NCBI RefSeq assembly: GCF_001422885.1
Contig: NZ_LMMZ01000012.1
Coordinates: 126,388-190,387 of the forward strand
Reading direction: 5' to 3'
Length of the DNA stretch: 64,000 bases
Source: Methylobacterium sp. Leaf104
GTDB taxonomy: Bacteria; Pseudomonadota; Alphaproteobacteria; Rhizobiales; Beijerinckiaceae
Under the pieces are notes generated by a model. That model searched no databases and had not been told where the DNA came from. It was given only the letters and a program-made list of their open reading frames with translations. A program made the position numbers and the translations under genes. Positions 17,732 to 27,502 of the stretch are shown in pieces. Position 1 is the first letter of the stretch. Every line of letters begins with the position of its first letter.

Positions 17732-18334
17732 ATGATCGGGACCGCCCGCGCCGTGCCCCCGCCGCGCTACACCCGCATCGCCATCGCGCTGCACTGGCTC
17801 AGCGCGCTGGCGGTACTGGGGCTGATCGCGATCGGTCTCGCCATGACCCACGCGGATCTGGCGCCGATGCGCCGGTTCCAGCTCTACCAGTGGCACAAGT
17901 CGGTCGGCATCACGGTGCTAGCCCTGACGCTGCTGCGCCTCGGCTGGCGGCTGGCCCACCGGCCGCCGGCCCTGCCCGCGACGCTGCCGGCCCGGGAGCG
18001 GGCCGGCGCGCACGCGGCCCACGCCCTGCTGTACGGGCTGCTCCTCGGCCTGCCGCTCGCCGGCTGGGCCGTGGTCTCGGCCTCGCCCTTCAACCTGCCG
18101 ACCGTGCTCTACGGAATCCTGCCCTGGCCGCACTTGCCGGTGCTGCCGGAACTGACGAACAAGGCCGCCGTGGAGGCGCTGCTGAAGCAGGTCCATGCCT
18201 GGGGGGCCTGGTTCCTCGTCGGCCTTCTGTTGCTCCATGTCGGCGCCGCCCTGCGCCATCACCTCGTGCTGCGCGACGACACGCTCCGGCGGATGCTGCC
18301 CCGCGCCCCGCTCAAGTCCGGAGCCCAGCCATGA
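17732..18334 (+). CDS. cytochrome b561 family protein
   Basis: The 200-aa integral membrane protein has four helices and heme-ligand histidines in IALHWLSAL, YQWHKSVG, HAAHALLYG and LLLLHVGAALRHH. Family members carry electrons between quinone and periplasmic acceptors. Its position between two YceI genes, with a 4-bp overlap to the second, matches the widespread YceI-b561 association. Confidence 0.92.
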   Translation: MIGTARAVPPPRYTRIAIALHWLSALAVLGLIAIGLAMTHADLAPMRRFQLYQWHKSVGITVLALTLLRLGWRLAHRPPALPATLPARERAGAHAAHALLYGLLLGLPLAGWAVVSASPFNLPTVLYGILPWPHLPVLPELTNKAAVEALLKQVHAWGAWFLVGLLLLHVGAALRHHLVLRDDTLRRMLPRAPLKSGAQP

Positions 18335-18912
18335 CCGTCGTTCGTCTCGCCGTCGCGACCGCCCTCGCGGTCGCACCCCTGGCCCTTCCCGCCCGCGCCG
18401 AGGCCGCGGCCTGGACGGTCGATGCGGCCAGGAGCCGGATCGGGTTCTCGGGCGTCCAGGTCGGCGCGCCCTTCCAGGGCCGGTTCAAGCGATTCTCCGC
18501 GCAGATCGACTTCGACCCCGCCGCCCCGGAGACCGGGCACGCCGTGGTCGACATCGACCTGGCGAGCGCCGAGACCGGCGACGCCCAGCGCGACGCCTCG
18601 CTGCCCCAGGCGGAGTGGTTCGACGTCAAGGCCATGCCGCAGGCCCGGTTCGAGGCGACCCGGTTCGTCGCCAGGGGCGGGGACGCCTACGAGGCCGTCG
18701 GCAGCCTGACGATCCGCGGCATCCGCCGCGACGCGGTCCTGCCCTTCCGCCTGACGCGCGAGCGAGCCACGGCCCGCGCGGTGGGCCATCTCGACCTCGT
18801 GCGCACGCAGTTCGGCGTCGGCCAGGGACCCTGGGCCTCGGGCCAATGGGTCGCCCTGGAGGTCGGCGTCGACATCGACCTGACGGCGACGCAGGCGGCG
18901 TCCAAGCCCTGA
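18331..18912 (+). CDS. YceI family periplasmic protein (second copy)
   Basis: The 193-aa product starts inside the cytochrome b561 stop codon (ATGA). It has a signal peptide ending near ARAEA, then AWTVDAARSRIGFSGVQ, the YceI pattern. It is well diverged from the first copy, so the pair likely has different ligands or partners. Confidence 0.9.
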   Translation: MTVVRLAVATALAVAPLALPARAEAAAWTVDAARSRIGFSGVQVGAPFQGRFKRFSAQIDFDPAAPETGHAVVDIDLASAETGDAQRDASLPQAEWFDVKAMPQARFEATRFVARGGDAYEAVGSLTIRGIRRDAVLPFRLTRERATARAVGHLDLVRTQFGVGQGPWASGQWVALEVGVDIDLTATQAASKP

Positions 18913-19266
18913 AGACCGGGAGGCCGGACGTTCCCGGCGCCAAGCGTCCCGGAAGGATCAGGTCTCCGTCCCCGGAGCACGAAGATCTGCGCCAGAGCAC
19001 GAAGACCTAGCCGCGCTCGATCCTTTCGAGATCCCGCGCGTTCCACGCTGTGCTCCCTCCTCCGCTCCCCGGATGCGCCGCCCGAATCGCGAAATCTTGT
19101 TTCCGGCGCGTAAAAGCCGTGGGCAGCCCGCATCGGGCGGGAGCCGTTGCCGCGGCGATGCGGTTATCCCTCGATTCCGGTCCCTCCGACGGCCTCGGCC
19201 CCGGGCGCGCCCGGCACGGCGGCGTCCACTTGGGCGCCGGCCGCAAGAATCGAGAGGGAGAGATCC
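18913..19266. other. intergenic region with a short direct repeat
   Basis: This 354-bp stretch has no convincing gene. It contains the 11-bp direct repeat GAGCACGAAGA at 18975-18985 and 18995-19005 (20-bp period), upstream of the PrpD-family gene. Nothing else stands out. Confidence 0.5.
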
Positions 19267-20733
19267 ATGCCCGTGCCCACGATCGACCGCCGTGTCCTGC
19301 TCGGGTCCGCGAGCCTCGCCCTCGTGGGGGCCGGCAGCCTCGCGCCTCCCGCGCTGGCGGCAGCCGAGATCAGGCCGGACCCGAAGCCGGTGCCGCCGGA
19401 GGTCACCCGGATCCTCGCCCGCTACGTCGTCGGCGCGCGCTACGCGGATCTGCCCGAAGCGGTCCGCCGCGAGGGCACGCGCACCCTGCTGAACTGGGTC
19501 GGCGTCGCCATCGGCGGATCGCATCACGCGACTCTGGACGTCGCGGTCTCGGCCCTGAAGCCGTTCTCCGGTCCGCCCCAGGCCGGGCTGTTCGGGCGCC
19601 CCGAGCGCTTCGACATCATGAACGCCGCCTTCCTCAACGGCGTCGCCAGCCACATCTTCGACTACGACGACACCCACCTGAAGACCGTGATCCACCCGGC
19701 CGGCCCGGTCGCCTCGGCGATCCTCGCCTATGCCGAGATGAACCCGGTCTCGGGGGCGGATTTCCTCAACGCCCTGGTGCTGGGCGTCGAGACGGAATGC
19801 CGGATCGGCAACGCGGTCTACCCGAACCATTACGATGTGGGCTGGCACATCACCGGCACCGCCGGGGTGTTCGGCGCGGCGGCCGCGACGGGCAAGCTGA
19901 TGGGCCTGAGTGAGCAGCAGATGGTCTGGGCGCTCGGGCTCGCCGCCTCGCAGCCGGTGGGCCTGCGCGAGTCCTTCGGCTCCATGAACAAGAGCTTCAA
20001 TCCGGGCCGGGCCGCCTCGAACGGCCTGTTCGCCGCGATCCTCGCCGCGAAGAACTACACGAGCTCGGACGGGATGATCGAGGCGAAGCGCGGCTGGGCC
20101 AACACCATCTCGACGAAGCAGGATTACCGCGAGATCACGGAAGGCCTCGGCACCCGCTACGAGGCGGCGCTCAACACCTACAAGCCCTTCGCCTGCGGCA
20201 TCGTCATGCACCCGGCCATCGACGCGGCGGTGCAGCTGCGCAACGAGAACCACCTCACCGCCGACGCGATCGAGCGGGTCGACATGAAGGTCCACCCCCT
20301 GGTTCTCGAGTTGACCGGCAAGACCGCGCCGCGCACCGGCCTCGAGGGCAAGTTCAGCATCACCCACGCCGTCGCGGTGGCGCTGGTGGAGGGAGCCGGC
20401 GGCGAGAAGCAGTTCAGCGACCGGGCGGTGACCGACCCCGTCATCGTGGCCCTGCGCGCCCGGGTGAAGCCGGTGGTCGACCCCGCGATCCGGCCCGAGC
20501 AGGTCGAGCTCACGGTGGTGCTGAAGGACGGCCGCAGCCTGCCCCGGCGCATCGAGCACGCCATCGGCAGCGTCGAGCGACCGATGTCGGACGCCGCGCT
20601 GGAGACCAAGTTCACCGACCTCGCGGACGGCATCCTGCCCGACGACCAGGTCCGGCGGGTCATGGACCTGTGCTGGCGCATTGCCGAGCTGCCCGATGCC
20701 GGCGACGTGGCCCGGGCCGGCGTCCAGGCCTGA
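19267..20733 (+). CDS. MmgE/PrpD family protein with Tat-type signal
   Basis: The family comprises 2-methylcitrate dehydratase and related lyases or isomerases. The 488-aa protein shows the family core: ILARYVVGARYADLPEAV, then FDYDDTH, HPAGPVASA, and KPFACGIVMHPAID. ATG 19267 follows a GAGAGGGAGAG ribosome site. Unusually for this family the N-terminus is a twin-arginine-type signal (DRRVLLGSASLALVGAG) ending near ALAA, so it is predicted to be exported. The substrate is unknown; it precedes an MFS transporter by 144 bp. Confidence 0.85.
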   Translation: MPVPTIDRRVLLGSASLALVGAGSLAPPALAAAEIRPDPKPVPPEVTRILARYVVGARYADLPEAVRREGTRTLLNWVGVAIGGSHHATLDVAVSALKPFSGPPQAGLFGRPERFDIMNAAFLNGVASHIFDYDDTHLKTVIHPAGPVASAILAYAEMNPVSGADFLNALVLGVETECRIGNAVYPNHYDVGWHITGTAGVFGAAAATGKLMGLSEQQMVWALGLAASQPVGLRESFGSMNKSFNPGRAASNGLFAAILAAKNYTSSDGMIEAKRGWANTISTKQDYREITEGLGTRYEAALNTYKPFACGIVMHPAIDAAVQLRNENHLTADAIERVDMKVHPLVLELTGKTAPRTGLEGKFSITHAVAVALVEGAGGEKQFSDRAVTDPVIVALRARVKPVVDPAIRPEQVELTVVLKDGRSLPRRIEHAIGSVERPMSDAALETKFTDLADGILPDDQVRRVMDLCWRIAELPDAGDVARAGVQA

Positions 20734-20877
20734 CGCACCGGAACCGGGATCGACGCGCCGCTCCCGTCCGCGTATGGCGAAGCCCATCCCCGGGCTCTGC
20801 CCTGCGCGACGTCCCTCCGCCCGCCGCCATCAAGGATCACGGACCTGAAGGCCGAGTTCTCGACCACGCGCCTGATC

Positions 20878-22023
20878 GTGATCCTGGCCTTCGCCGGCTT
20901 CGCCAGCACCTTCGCGGGCCGTTCCATCGAGCCGCTGGTCGGCGTGCTGGCCCGCGACCTGCGCAGCGATCCCCACACGGTGGCGCTACTGTCCACCGCC
21001 TTCGCCCTGCCCTACGCGCTGATCCAGCCGATCCTCGGCCCGATCGGCGACGCGCTCGGCAAGGAGCGGATCATCGCGATCTGCCTCGCCATCCTCACCC
21101 TGGCCCTGGCGGCTTGCGCGCTCACCACCAGCCTCGACACCCTGTTCGTCCTGCGGATGGTCGCCGGGGGCAGCGCCGGCGGCGTCGTGCCCCTGGCGCT
21201 GGCGCTGATGGGCGACCGCATCCCGATCGAGCGCCGGCAGGTCGCCATCGGCCGCTTCCTCGTGGCGGTGATCCTCGGCCAGCTCTCCGGTTCGACCTTC
21301 GCGGGCCTGATCGAGGGAGCGATCGGCTGGGCCGGGGTCTTCGCCATCACCTCGGCGGTGGCGGCCCTGGGCTGCGGCGCGGCCCTCTTCGGGTTCGACC
21401 GCAGCGCCGCGGCACCGGCCCGGCGGCCGGACTTCCGCACGGCGGTGGCGCGCTACCGCACGATCGTGGGCAATCCGCGCGCCCGCATCCTGTTCGGGGC
21501 CGTGTTCGTCGAGGCGATCGCGGTGTTCGGGATCTTTCCCCACCTCGCGCCGCTGATCGAGGCGCGGGGCGAGGGCGGCGCCCGCGAGGCCGGCCTGGCG
21601 CTGGCCGGCTTCGCCGCCGGGGGGCTGCTCTACTCGTTCTCGGTCGGCCTGCTCCTGCGCTTCCTCGGCCTGTCGCGCATGCTGATCGGCGGCGGCCTCA
21701 TCTGCGCCGGCGCCCTCGTCACCATCGGTCTGGCCGGAACCTGGCAGCTCGACTGCGCCGCCCTGGTGGCCATGGGGCTCGGCTTTTACATGCTTCACAA
21801 CACCTTCCAGGTGCAGGTGACCGAGGTGGCGCCGACCGCCCGGGCCTCGGCCGTGGCGCTGCACGCCTTCTCGTTCTTCTGCGGGCAGGCGCTCGGCGTG
21901 GCGATCCTCGGCGGGGCGCTGCAGGGCCTCGGCCAGCTCACCGCCCTCAGCCTCTGCGCCGCCGTCATCGCCGGCCTCGGCTTCGTGACCGCCCGGCGCC
22001 TGGCGACGACGCCGTCGCGGTGA
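20878..22023 (+). CDS. MFS transporter
   Basis: A 12-helix major facilitator superfamily protein with the loop 2-3 motif region GPIGDALGKERI and internal two-fold symmetry. GTG 20878 is a conventional start (381 aa), but a CTG at 20845 lies 8 bp after AAGGA and would give a more typical short cytoplasmic N-terminus (KAEFSTTRLIVIL). Substrate unknown; context suggests it serves the neighbouring exported PrpD-type enzyme. Confidence 0.85.
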   Translation: MILAFAGFASTFAGRSIEPLVGVLARDLRSDPHTVALLSTAFALPYALIQPILGPIGDALGKERIIAICLAILTLALAACALTTSLDTLFVLRMVAGGSAGGVVPLALALMGDRIPIERRQVAIGRFLVAVILGQLSGSTFAGLIEGAIGWAGVFAITSAVAALGCGAALFGFDRSAAAPARRPDFRTAVARYRTIVGNPRARILFGAVFVEAIAVFGIFPHLAPLIEARGEGGAREAGLALAGFAAGGLLYSFSVGLLLRFLGLSRMLIGGGLICAGALVTIGLAGTWQLDCAALVAMGLGFYMLHNTFQVQVTEVAPTARASAVALHAFSFFCGQALGVAILGGALQGLGQLTALSLCAAVIAGLGFVTARRLATTPSR

Positions 22024-22046
22024 CGCCCGAATCCCAGGAACCACGG

Positions 22047-22700
22047 ATGTCCCTGACGATCTCGGTGTTCTCGGACGTGATCTGCCCCTGGTGCTTCCTC
22101 GGCAAGCACCGGCTGGAGCGGGCTCTCGACGCCCTCGACCTGCGGTCGAGCACCACCCTCGAATGGCTGCCCTTCGAGCTGAACCCGGACATGCCGGCCG
22201 AGGGCCTTCCCCGTGCCACCTACCGGGCGCGCAAGTTCGGCCCGGAGCGGAGCGCGGCCCTCGACGCGCAGATGACCGAGCTCGGGCGGGCGGAGGGCCT
22301 GACCTTCGCGTTCGAGCGTCTGCAGGTCACCCCCAACACCCGCGACGCCCACCGGCTGATCGCGGCGGCGCAGGACCGGGGCCGCGGAGACGCCGCGGTG
22401 GACGGGCTGTTCCGAGCCTATTTCCAGGCCGGCGAAGATGTCGGCGATCCGGCGGTGCTCCGGCGCCTCGCGGACGCGGCCGGACTCGACGGCGCCGCCT
22501 GGGCGCAGGCGCGCACGGATGGCGGGCTCGACGCCCGGATCACGGCCCTGGAGGCTCAGGCCGCACAGATGCAGATCGGTGGCGTGCCGTTCTTCATCGT
22601 CGACCGCCGCTGGGCGGTGTCGGGCGCCCAGGACACCGAGGCCTGGATCGCCGCGCTCCGCGCCCGGAGGGACGAGGCCTCGGGCATGCCAGCCGCTTGA
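22047..22700 (+). CDS. DsbA family oxidoreductase (FrnE-like)
   Basis: The 217-aa cytoplasmic thioredoxin-fold protein has the active site CPWC at residues 13-16 (SDVICPWCFLGKHRLE) and the cis-Pro loop GGVPFFIV. No signal peptide is present, consistent with the FrnE/polyketide-type branch rather than periplasmic DsbA. A CAGGAA site precedes ATG 22047, 23 bp after the MFS gene. Confidence 0.9.
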   Translation: MSLTISVFSDVICPWCFLGKHRLERALDALDLRSSTTLEWLPFELNPDMPAEGLPRATYRARKFGPERSAALDAQMTELGRAEGLTFAFERLQVTPNTRDAHRLIAAAQDRGRGDAAVDGLFRAYFQAGEDVGDPAVLRRLADAAGLDGAAWAQARTDGGLDARITALEAQAAQMQIGGVPFFIVDRRWAVSGAQDTEAWIAALRARRDEASGMPAA

Positions 22701-22760
22701 CGGCCGCCCGGAAGGATCCAGTTCTCCGGTGCGGACGACCGCCGACGGGGAGGCTTGTGG

Positions 22761-23765
22761 ATGACCGAGGCGACGCGACGGGGCCTCCTGGGCTCGACCT
22801 TGGCCTCGACCCTGGCGGCGGCCGCCCTGGCGGGCTCCGGCCCATCGGCAGCCGCGGCGGGCGCGGCGCCGGTCGAGCCGCAGGCGCCCGGTTTCTACCG
22901 CTACCGGGTCGGCGACGTCCGCGTCACGGCGGTGACGGACGGAGCCAACACCATGCCGCTCCCGGAGCGCTTCGTGCTCAACGCCGATCGCGCGGACGTA
23001 TCGGCGGCGCTCACGGCCGATTTTCGCGACGGGGCGACCCTCACCGTGCCCTTCACCCCCCTGGTGATCGAGACGGCCGGCCGGCGCGTCGTCATCGACA
23101 CCGGCAACGGCGAGGCCGCCTTCCTGGCGAGTGGAGGCGCCGTGGGGCAGTTCCACACCAACCTGAAGGCGGCGGGCTTCGACCGGGCCGCCATCGACGC
23201 CGTGGTGATCTCCCATTTCCACGGCGACCACGTGAACGGCCTGCTGACGCCGGAGGGCAAGCCCGCATTCCCGAACGCCGAGATCCTCGTGCCGGAGCCC
23301 GAATGGGCCTATTGGATGGATGACGGCGCCATGAGCCGGGCGCCGGCGGGCCGGATGCAGGACGGGTTCCGCAACGTCCGGCGGGTCTTCGACGGCCTCG
23401 GCCGCAAGGTGACGCCCTATGCCTGGGAGCGGGAGGTCGTTCCCGGCCTCACGGCGCAGGGCACGCCCGGGCATACGCCCGGTCACACCGCGTTCCTGCT
23501 CGCCTCGGGGCGCGACAGCCTGTTCGTGCAGTCCGACGTCACCAACGTGCCGGTCCTGTTCGCGCGCCATCCGGGCTGGCACGTGATGTACGACCAGGAC
23601 CCGGCCATGGCCGAGGCCACCCGGCGCCGGGTCTACGACCGGATCGCGACCGACCGCACCCTGCTCCAGGGCTTCCACTACCCCTTCCCGGCCGCCGCCC
23701 ACCTGGAGAGGACCGCCGACGGCTACCGCGAGGTGCTCGTGCCCTGGAGCCCGGTCCTGCGCTGA
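22761..23765 (+). CDS. MBL-fold metallohydrolase, exported
   Basis: The 334-aa protein carries the metallo-beta-lactamase motif SHFHGDHVNG and downstream GTPGHTPGHT. A twin-arginine-like N-terminus (TRRGLLGSTLAST) suggests Tat export before folding, sensible for a metalloenzyme. ATG 22761 is 7 bp after GGGGAGG, better than the in-frame TTG 22755. The substrate is not determined; lactones, thioesters or sulfur compounds are all possible. Confidence 0.87.
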   Translation: MTEATRRGLLGSTLASTLAAAALAGSGPSAAAAGAAPVEPQAPGFYRYRVGDVRVTAVTDGANTMPLPERFVLNADRADVSAALTADFRDGATLTVPFTPLVIETAGRRVVIDTGNGEAAFLASGGAVGQFHTNLKAAGFDRAAIDAVVISHFHGDHVNGLLTPEGKPAFPNAEILVPEPEWAYWMDDGAMSRAPAGRMQDGFRNVRRVFDGLGRKVTPYAWEREVVPGLTAQGTPGHTPGHTAFLLASGRDSLFVQSDVTNVPVLFARHPGWHVMYDQDPAMAEATRRRVYDRIATDRTLLQGFHYPFPAAAHLERTADGYREVLVPWSPVLR

Positions 23766-24095
23766 GGCCGGTGCCGCGCTCGTGCGGCTCGGGGGAGCGG
23801 GACATCCGGCTCACGAGCGCTACCGGGGTGACCTCAGGATCGTGTCGCGGTCCGTCGCGCAGGCTCACGACCCGGTAACACCGGCGCACCGCTCACAGCG
23901 AAATCTGGTCGAGGCGCTTGATCGGCCGGGATTTTCCCGACATGGCTCAGCGCATCAAATCCAAGAACAGTTGATAGCGGCCGCCGGGCCGGGAGGGGTC
24001 CGGCCACGCTGACGCGAAACCCGCGTCACGGCCCGGCCTTGCCTCCCTCGGCGGCGCCTGCCCGTGGCAAGCTCATGCGAAGGGAAGCCGACCGG
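23766..24095. other. intergenic region before the polysaccharide genes
   Basis: About 330 bp with no supported gene, RNA or clear hairpin. The base composition drops slightly around 23920-23990, which may mark the promoter of the glycosyltransferase. Confidence 0.4.
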
Positions 24096-25217
24096 ATGGA
24101 TGAACCTGGACGACGGGAGACACGGGACGGGCCGCAGCCCCTGCGGGTCGTCATCGTGACGCCGCTCGGCCGCGGCGGGCGCGGCGGGATCGACCGGTTG
24201 ATGGACGAGCTGCGGGTGTCGCTGCGTCTGCCCCGATTCGCCGAGGCGGAGGTGACCTTCCTGACGAGCCGGGGCCAGGGCTCCCAGGCCGCGGCGCCGC
24301 TCCACATCGCCCGCCTGCTCGCCGCGCTCCTGCGGCGGCGGCTGACAGGCCGCGTCGATGTCGTCCACATCAACCTGTCCCAGACCGGAAGCACCTATCG
24401 CAAGCTCGTCATCGGCGCGTTCTGCCGGCTGCTGCGCCTTCCCTACGTCCTCCACCTGCACGGATCGCGCTACCGCCAGTTCTGGGACGGCGCTCCGAAG
24501 CCGGTGAGCCGGGCCATCGCCCGGATGTTCGCCGGCAGCGCGCGGATCCTGGTCCTGGGCAGCGTCTGGCGGGACTATGTCGGCGGGAAGGTGCCCGAGG
24601 CGTGCGAGCGCATCCTCGTCCTGCCGAACGCGAGCCGCGACCCCGGCCGCCGGGAGCGCGTGGCGGGACGGCCGCTGCACATCCTGTTCGCCGGGCGCCT
24701 GGGCGAGCGGAAGGGCATCGTCGAGCTCGTCGCGGCCCTCGGCCTCCTGAAGGACCGCCCCTGGCGGGCCACCCTCGCGGGCGACGGCGACGTCGAGAAG
24801 ACGCGGCAGGCGGTGGCGGCGCTCGGCCTGACCGACCGGGTCTCGATCCCCGGTTGGATCTCGGGCGAGGCCTTCGAGGCGCTCCTGGGCGAGGCCGACA
24901 TCCTCACCCTGCCCTCCTACGACGAGAACCTGCCGCTGTCGGTGATCGAAGCCTTCGCCCGCGAGACCCCGGTGGTCTGCACGCCGGTCGGAGCGGTCCC
25001 GGACATCGTGGAGGACGGAAAGACCGGCCTCCTGGTGCAGCCGGGCGACGCGGCCGGTCTCGCCACTGCCCTGGGCCGCCTCCTCGACGCGCCGGACCTG
25101 CGCCAGTCCCTGGCGACCCACGCCCGCGCCCTGTTCGAGGAGCGGCTGGAATTCGTCGATTACACCGGCCGGCTCATCGCCGCCTGGAAGACGGCGGCCG
25201 CACACGGCCGGCGCTGA
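24096..25217 (+). CDS. glycosyltransferase family 4 protein
   Basis: A 373-aa GT-B-fold enzyme: N-terminal LGRGGRGGIDRLMDEL, a central HLHGSRYRQF, and the nucleotide-sugar domain FAGRLGERKGIVEL then SYDENLPLSVIEAFARE with the E-x7-E motif. It adds a sugar to a lipid-linked or growing glycan on the cytoplasmic side. ATG 24096 is 8 bp after AAGGGAAG; upstream ATG 24075 lacks a comparable site. It is followed by the heparinase-like gene, marking the start of the exopolysaccharide region. Confidence 0.88.
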   Translation: MDEPGRRETRDGPQPLRVVIVTPLGRGGRGGIDRLMDELRVSLRLPRFAEAEVTFLTSRGQGSQAAAPLHIARLLAALLRRRLTGRVDVVHINLSQTGSTYRKLVIGAFCRLLRLPYVLHLHGSRYRQFWDGAPKPVSRAIARMFAGSARILVLGSVWRDYVGGKVPEACERILVLPNASRDPGRRERVAGRPLHILFAGRLGERKGIVELVAALGLLKDRPWRATLAGDGDVEKTRQAVAALGLTDRVSIPGWISGEAFEALLGEADILTLPSYDENLPLSVIEAFARETPVVCTPVGAVPDIVEDGKTGLLVQPGDAAGLATALGRLLDAPDLRQSLATHARALFEERLEFVDYTGRLIAAWKTAAAHGRR

Positions 25218-25307
25218 CGCCCGCCCTCCCGCTCCGCCGCCGGCCCCGTTCGGCGCCGACCCCGACACGCCTCCCCACCGGAGGCCGCCTCAAGAGGGAC
25301 CCGAGCC

Positions 25308-27266
25308 ATGTCGCTCAAATGGTACATCGGCCGCCTCGCCGCGATGAGCCCCGCCGAGATCGCCCACCGCGTCGGCGAAGTCGCCAAGAAGTCGCTCTCG
25401 CGCCGTCGCAGCTATGACTGGACGTCGTTCCCGGTCACGGCAGGCCCCGCTCCGGTCATCCCGGGCTTGCGGGATGCGTTTCTCGAGAATTCCAGTCCGG
25501 ACCTGACGGAGGCGGTGCGCGCCGCAAGCCGCGCGCTCCTCGCCGGACGCTTCAGCGCGCTCGGCGTCGCCTGGCCGGAGCGGTCGTCGTCGCAGCTCTT
25601 CCCGGCGGAGGTCTGGCGGCTCGATCCGGTGACGGGCGGCGTCTGGCCGGGTGCGGAGCGCTTCTGCTTCGACATCCCCTACCGGCACGAGCGGACCCTG
25701 GGCGACATCAAGTACGTCTGGGAGTTCAACCGGCTGCAGCACCTCCAGCCCCTCGCCGCCCTGGTGGCGCTGGAGGGCGACCGCGCCGCCCTGGCGGCCA
25801 TCGAGGCGGCCGTCGCGAGCTGGCACGCGGCCAATCCGCCGTTCCGGGGCCTGGGCTGGAACTCGGGCATCGAGCTCGCCCTGCGGGCCGTCTCGCTGCT
25901 GATCGTCGCCAGCCTCTGCGGCGATGCCCTGTCGCCCGCGACCGCCGAGCGGATCCGCGTGATGCTGGCGGCCCATCTCCACTGGCTGCGGCGCTATCCC
26001 TCACGGTTCAGTTCGGCCAACAACCACCTCGTCGCCGAGGCGATGGCGGAATTCCTGATCGCCCTGGCGATGCCGGAGCTCGGCGAAGCGCGCAGGGCCG
26101 AGAGCGAGGCCCGCGCGACGCTGGAGCGGGAGGCCGCCAGCCAGATCCTCGACGACGGCGTTCCCGCCGAGCAGTCGCCGACCTACGGGGCCTTCACCGC
26201 CGAGATGCTGATGCTCGCCAGCGCCGCGGGGCGGGCGGCGGGACGCCCGCTCGGCGCCATCGTCGAGACGCGACTCGCCGCGTTCGCGCGGTTCGTCGGC
26301 ACCCTCGCGACGCCCGGCGGCGCCGTGCCAGCCATCGGCGACGACGACGAGGGCCGCGTGCTGACCCTGACCCATCCGCCGGAGACCGCCTATCCCGCCT
26401 CGGTCGCCGCCGCCATCGCGGGCCATCTCCGGCAGGCCCCCTTCGGTCCCGTCGCCCCGGATCCGGAACTGCGGGACGCGGTCTTCGCGGCACCGCGGGC
26501 CGGCACCATCCGGCCCCTGGGACTCGAGACCTTTCCGACGGGCGGGCTCACCGTGGTGCGGGAGGCCCGCTGCGGGCGCGACCTGACCCTCGTGATCGAC
26601 CACGGCCCGCTCGGTTACCTGACGATCGCCGCCCACGGACACGCGGACGCCAATTCCATCATGCTGACCCTCGACGGCGAACCCGTCATCGTGGACCCCG
26701 GGACCTACCTCTACCATTCGGGCGGACCGTGGCGGGACTGGTTCCGCGGCACGGCGGCACACAGCACGCTGACCCTGGCCGGCCTCGACCAGAGCACCAT
26801 TTCCGGCCCCTTCAACTGGTCGCACAAAGCCAAGGCCCGGGTGGAGCATGTGCAATCCGGGGACAACTGGTCGGTCACGGCGAGCCACGACGGCTATCGC
26901 CGCCGCCTCGGCACGGACCATGTCCGCACCGTCGCGGCGACGCCCACGGGCCTGAAGGTCGTCGACCGCCTCGATCCGGCACCGGCGGAGCCGCTGGCCG
27001 CCGACTTGGTGTTCCAGTTCGCCCCGGGAATCGATCTGATTCTGGCGGACGGGGCGTGGCGGGCGAGCCGGAACGGCCTGCCGCTCGTCGCCCTGACCTT
27101 CGAAAGCCACGGCACGGTCACGGCATCCACAGGGGAATCGAACGTGTCGGGAGGCTGGGTCTCGCCCGCGTTCGGGCTCAAGGTTCCGGCGACGCGCCTG
27201 ACTTGGCGCGGCAGCATGGGTCCGCGCGGCATCGCCACCGGCATCACGATCGAACCGCGCCGCTGA
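25308..27266 (+). CDS. heparinase II/III family protein
   Basis: The 652-aa protein has an N-terminal alpha-barrel domain (NRLQHLQPLAALV; FSSANNHLVAEAMAEF) and the C-terminal heparinase II/III beta-sandwich with HGHADANSIML, then VDPGTYLYH and HSTLTLAG. Family members are polysaccharide lyases acting on uronic-acid glycans, and such genes recur in capsule and exopolysaccharide loci. No signal peptide is seen, so it may work in the cytoplasm or be exported by another route. Confidence 0.87.
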   Translation: MSLKWYIGRLAAMSPAEIAHRVGEVAKKSLSRRRSYDWTSFPVTAGPAPVIPGLRDAFLENSSPDLTEAVRAASRALLAGRFSALGVAWPERSSSQLFPAEVWRLDPVTGGVWPGAERFCFDIPYRHERTLGDIKYVWEFNRLQHLQPLAALVALEGDRAALAAIEAAVASWHAANPPFRGLGWNSGIELALRAVSLLIVASLCGDALSPATAERIRVMLAAHLHWLRRYPSRFSSANNHLVAEAMAEFLIALAMPELGEARRAESEARATLEREAASQILDDGVPAEQSPTYGAFTAEMLMLASAAGRAAGRPLGAIVETRLAAFARFVGTLATPGGAVPAIGDDDEGRVLTLTHPPETAYPASVAAAIAGHLRQAPFGPVAPDPELRDAVFAAPRAGTIRPLGLETFPTGGLTVVREARCGRDLTLVIDHGPLGYLTIAAHGHADANSIMLTLDGEPVIVDPGTYLYHSGGPWRDWFRGTAAHSTLTLAGLDQSTISGPFNWSHKAKARVEHVQSGDNWSVTASHDGYRRRLGTDHVRTVAATPTGLKVVDRLDPAPAEPLAADLVFQFAPGIDLILADGAWRASRNGLPLVALTFESHGTVTASTGESNVSGGWVSPAFGLKVPATRLTWRGSMGPRGIATGITIEPRR

Positions 27267-27404
27267 GGCGCGCCGTCGAACCCTGTCCAAGAGGTCGCCG
27301 ACATCGTCGCACCGATGAGCAATCATCCGGTGCGACGTCGACGACTACGCCCAATGAACCGTGGACCAGTAACGGACGGACGATTGTTCACCATAAGTCT
27401 TTTC

Positions 27405-27419
27405 TGCTCTTTAAGAGCA
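27405..27419. promoter_or_regulatory. inverted repeat between convergent genes
   Basis: TGCTCTT-T-AAGAGCA is a perfect 7+1+7 inverted repeat between the heparinase gene and the convergent small secreted protein gene. It lacks a T-tract on either strand, so it is not a standard terminator. Confidence 0.35.
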
Positions 27420-27502
27420 AATGCCTATGATGACCTTCTCAACGAACGACCCGAAGGACGCCGAGGGTCGTGCGGTATCCCACCAGCACCGACCGTTCCT
27501 GC

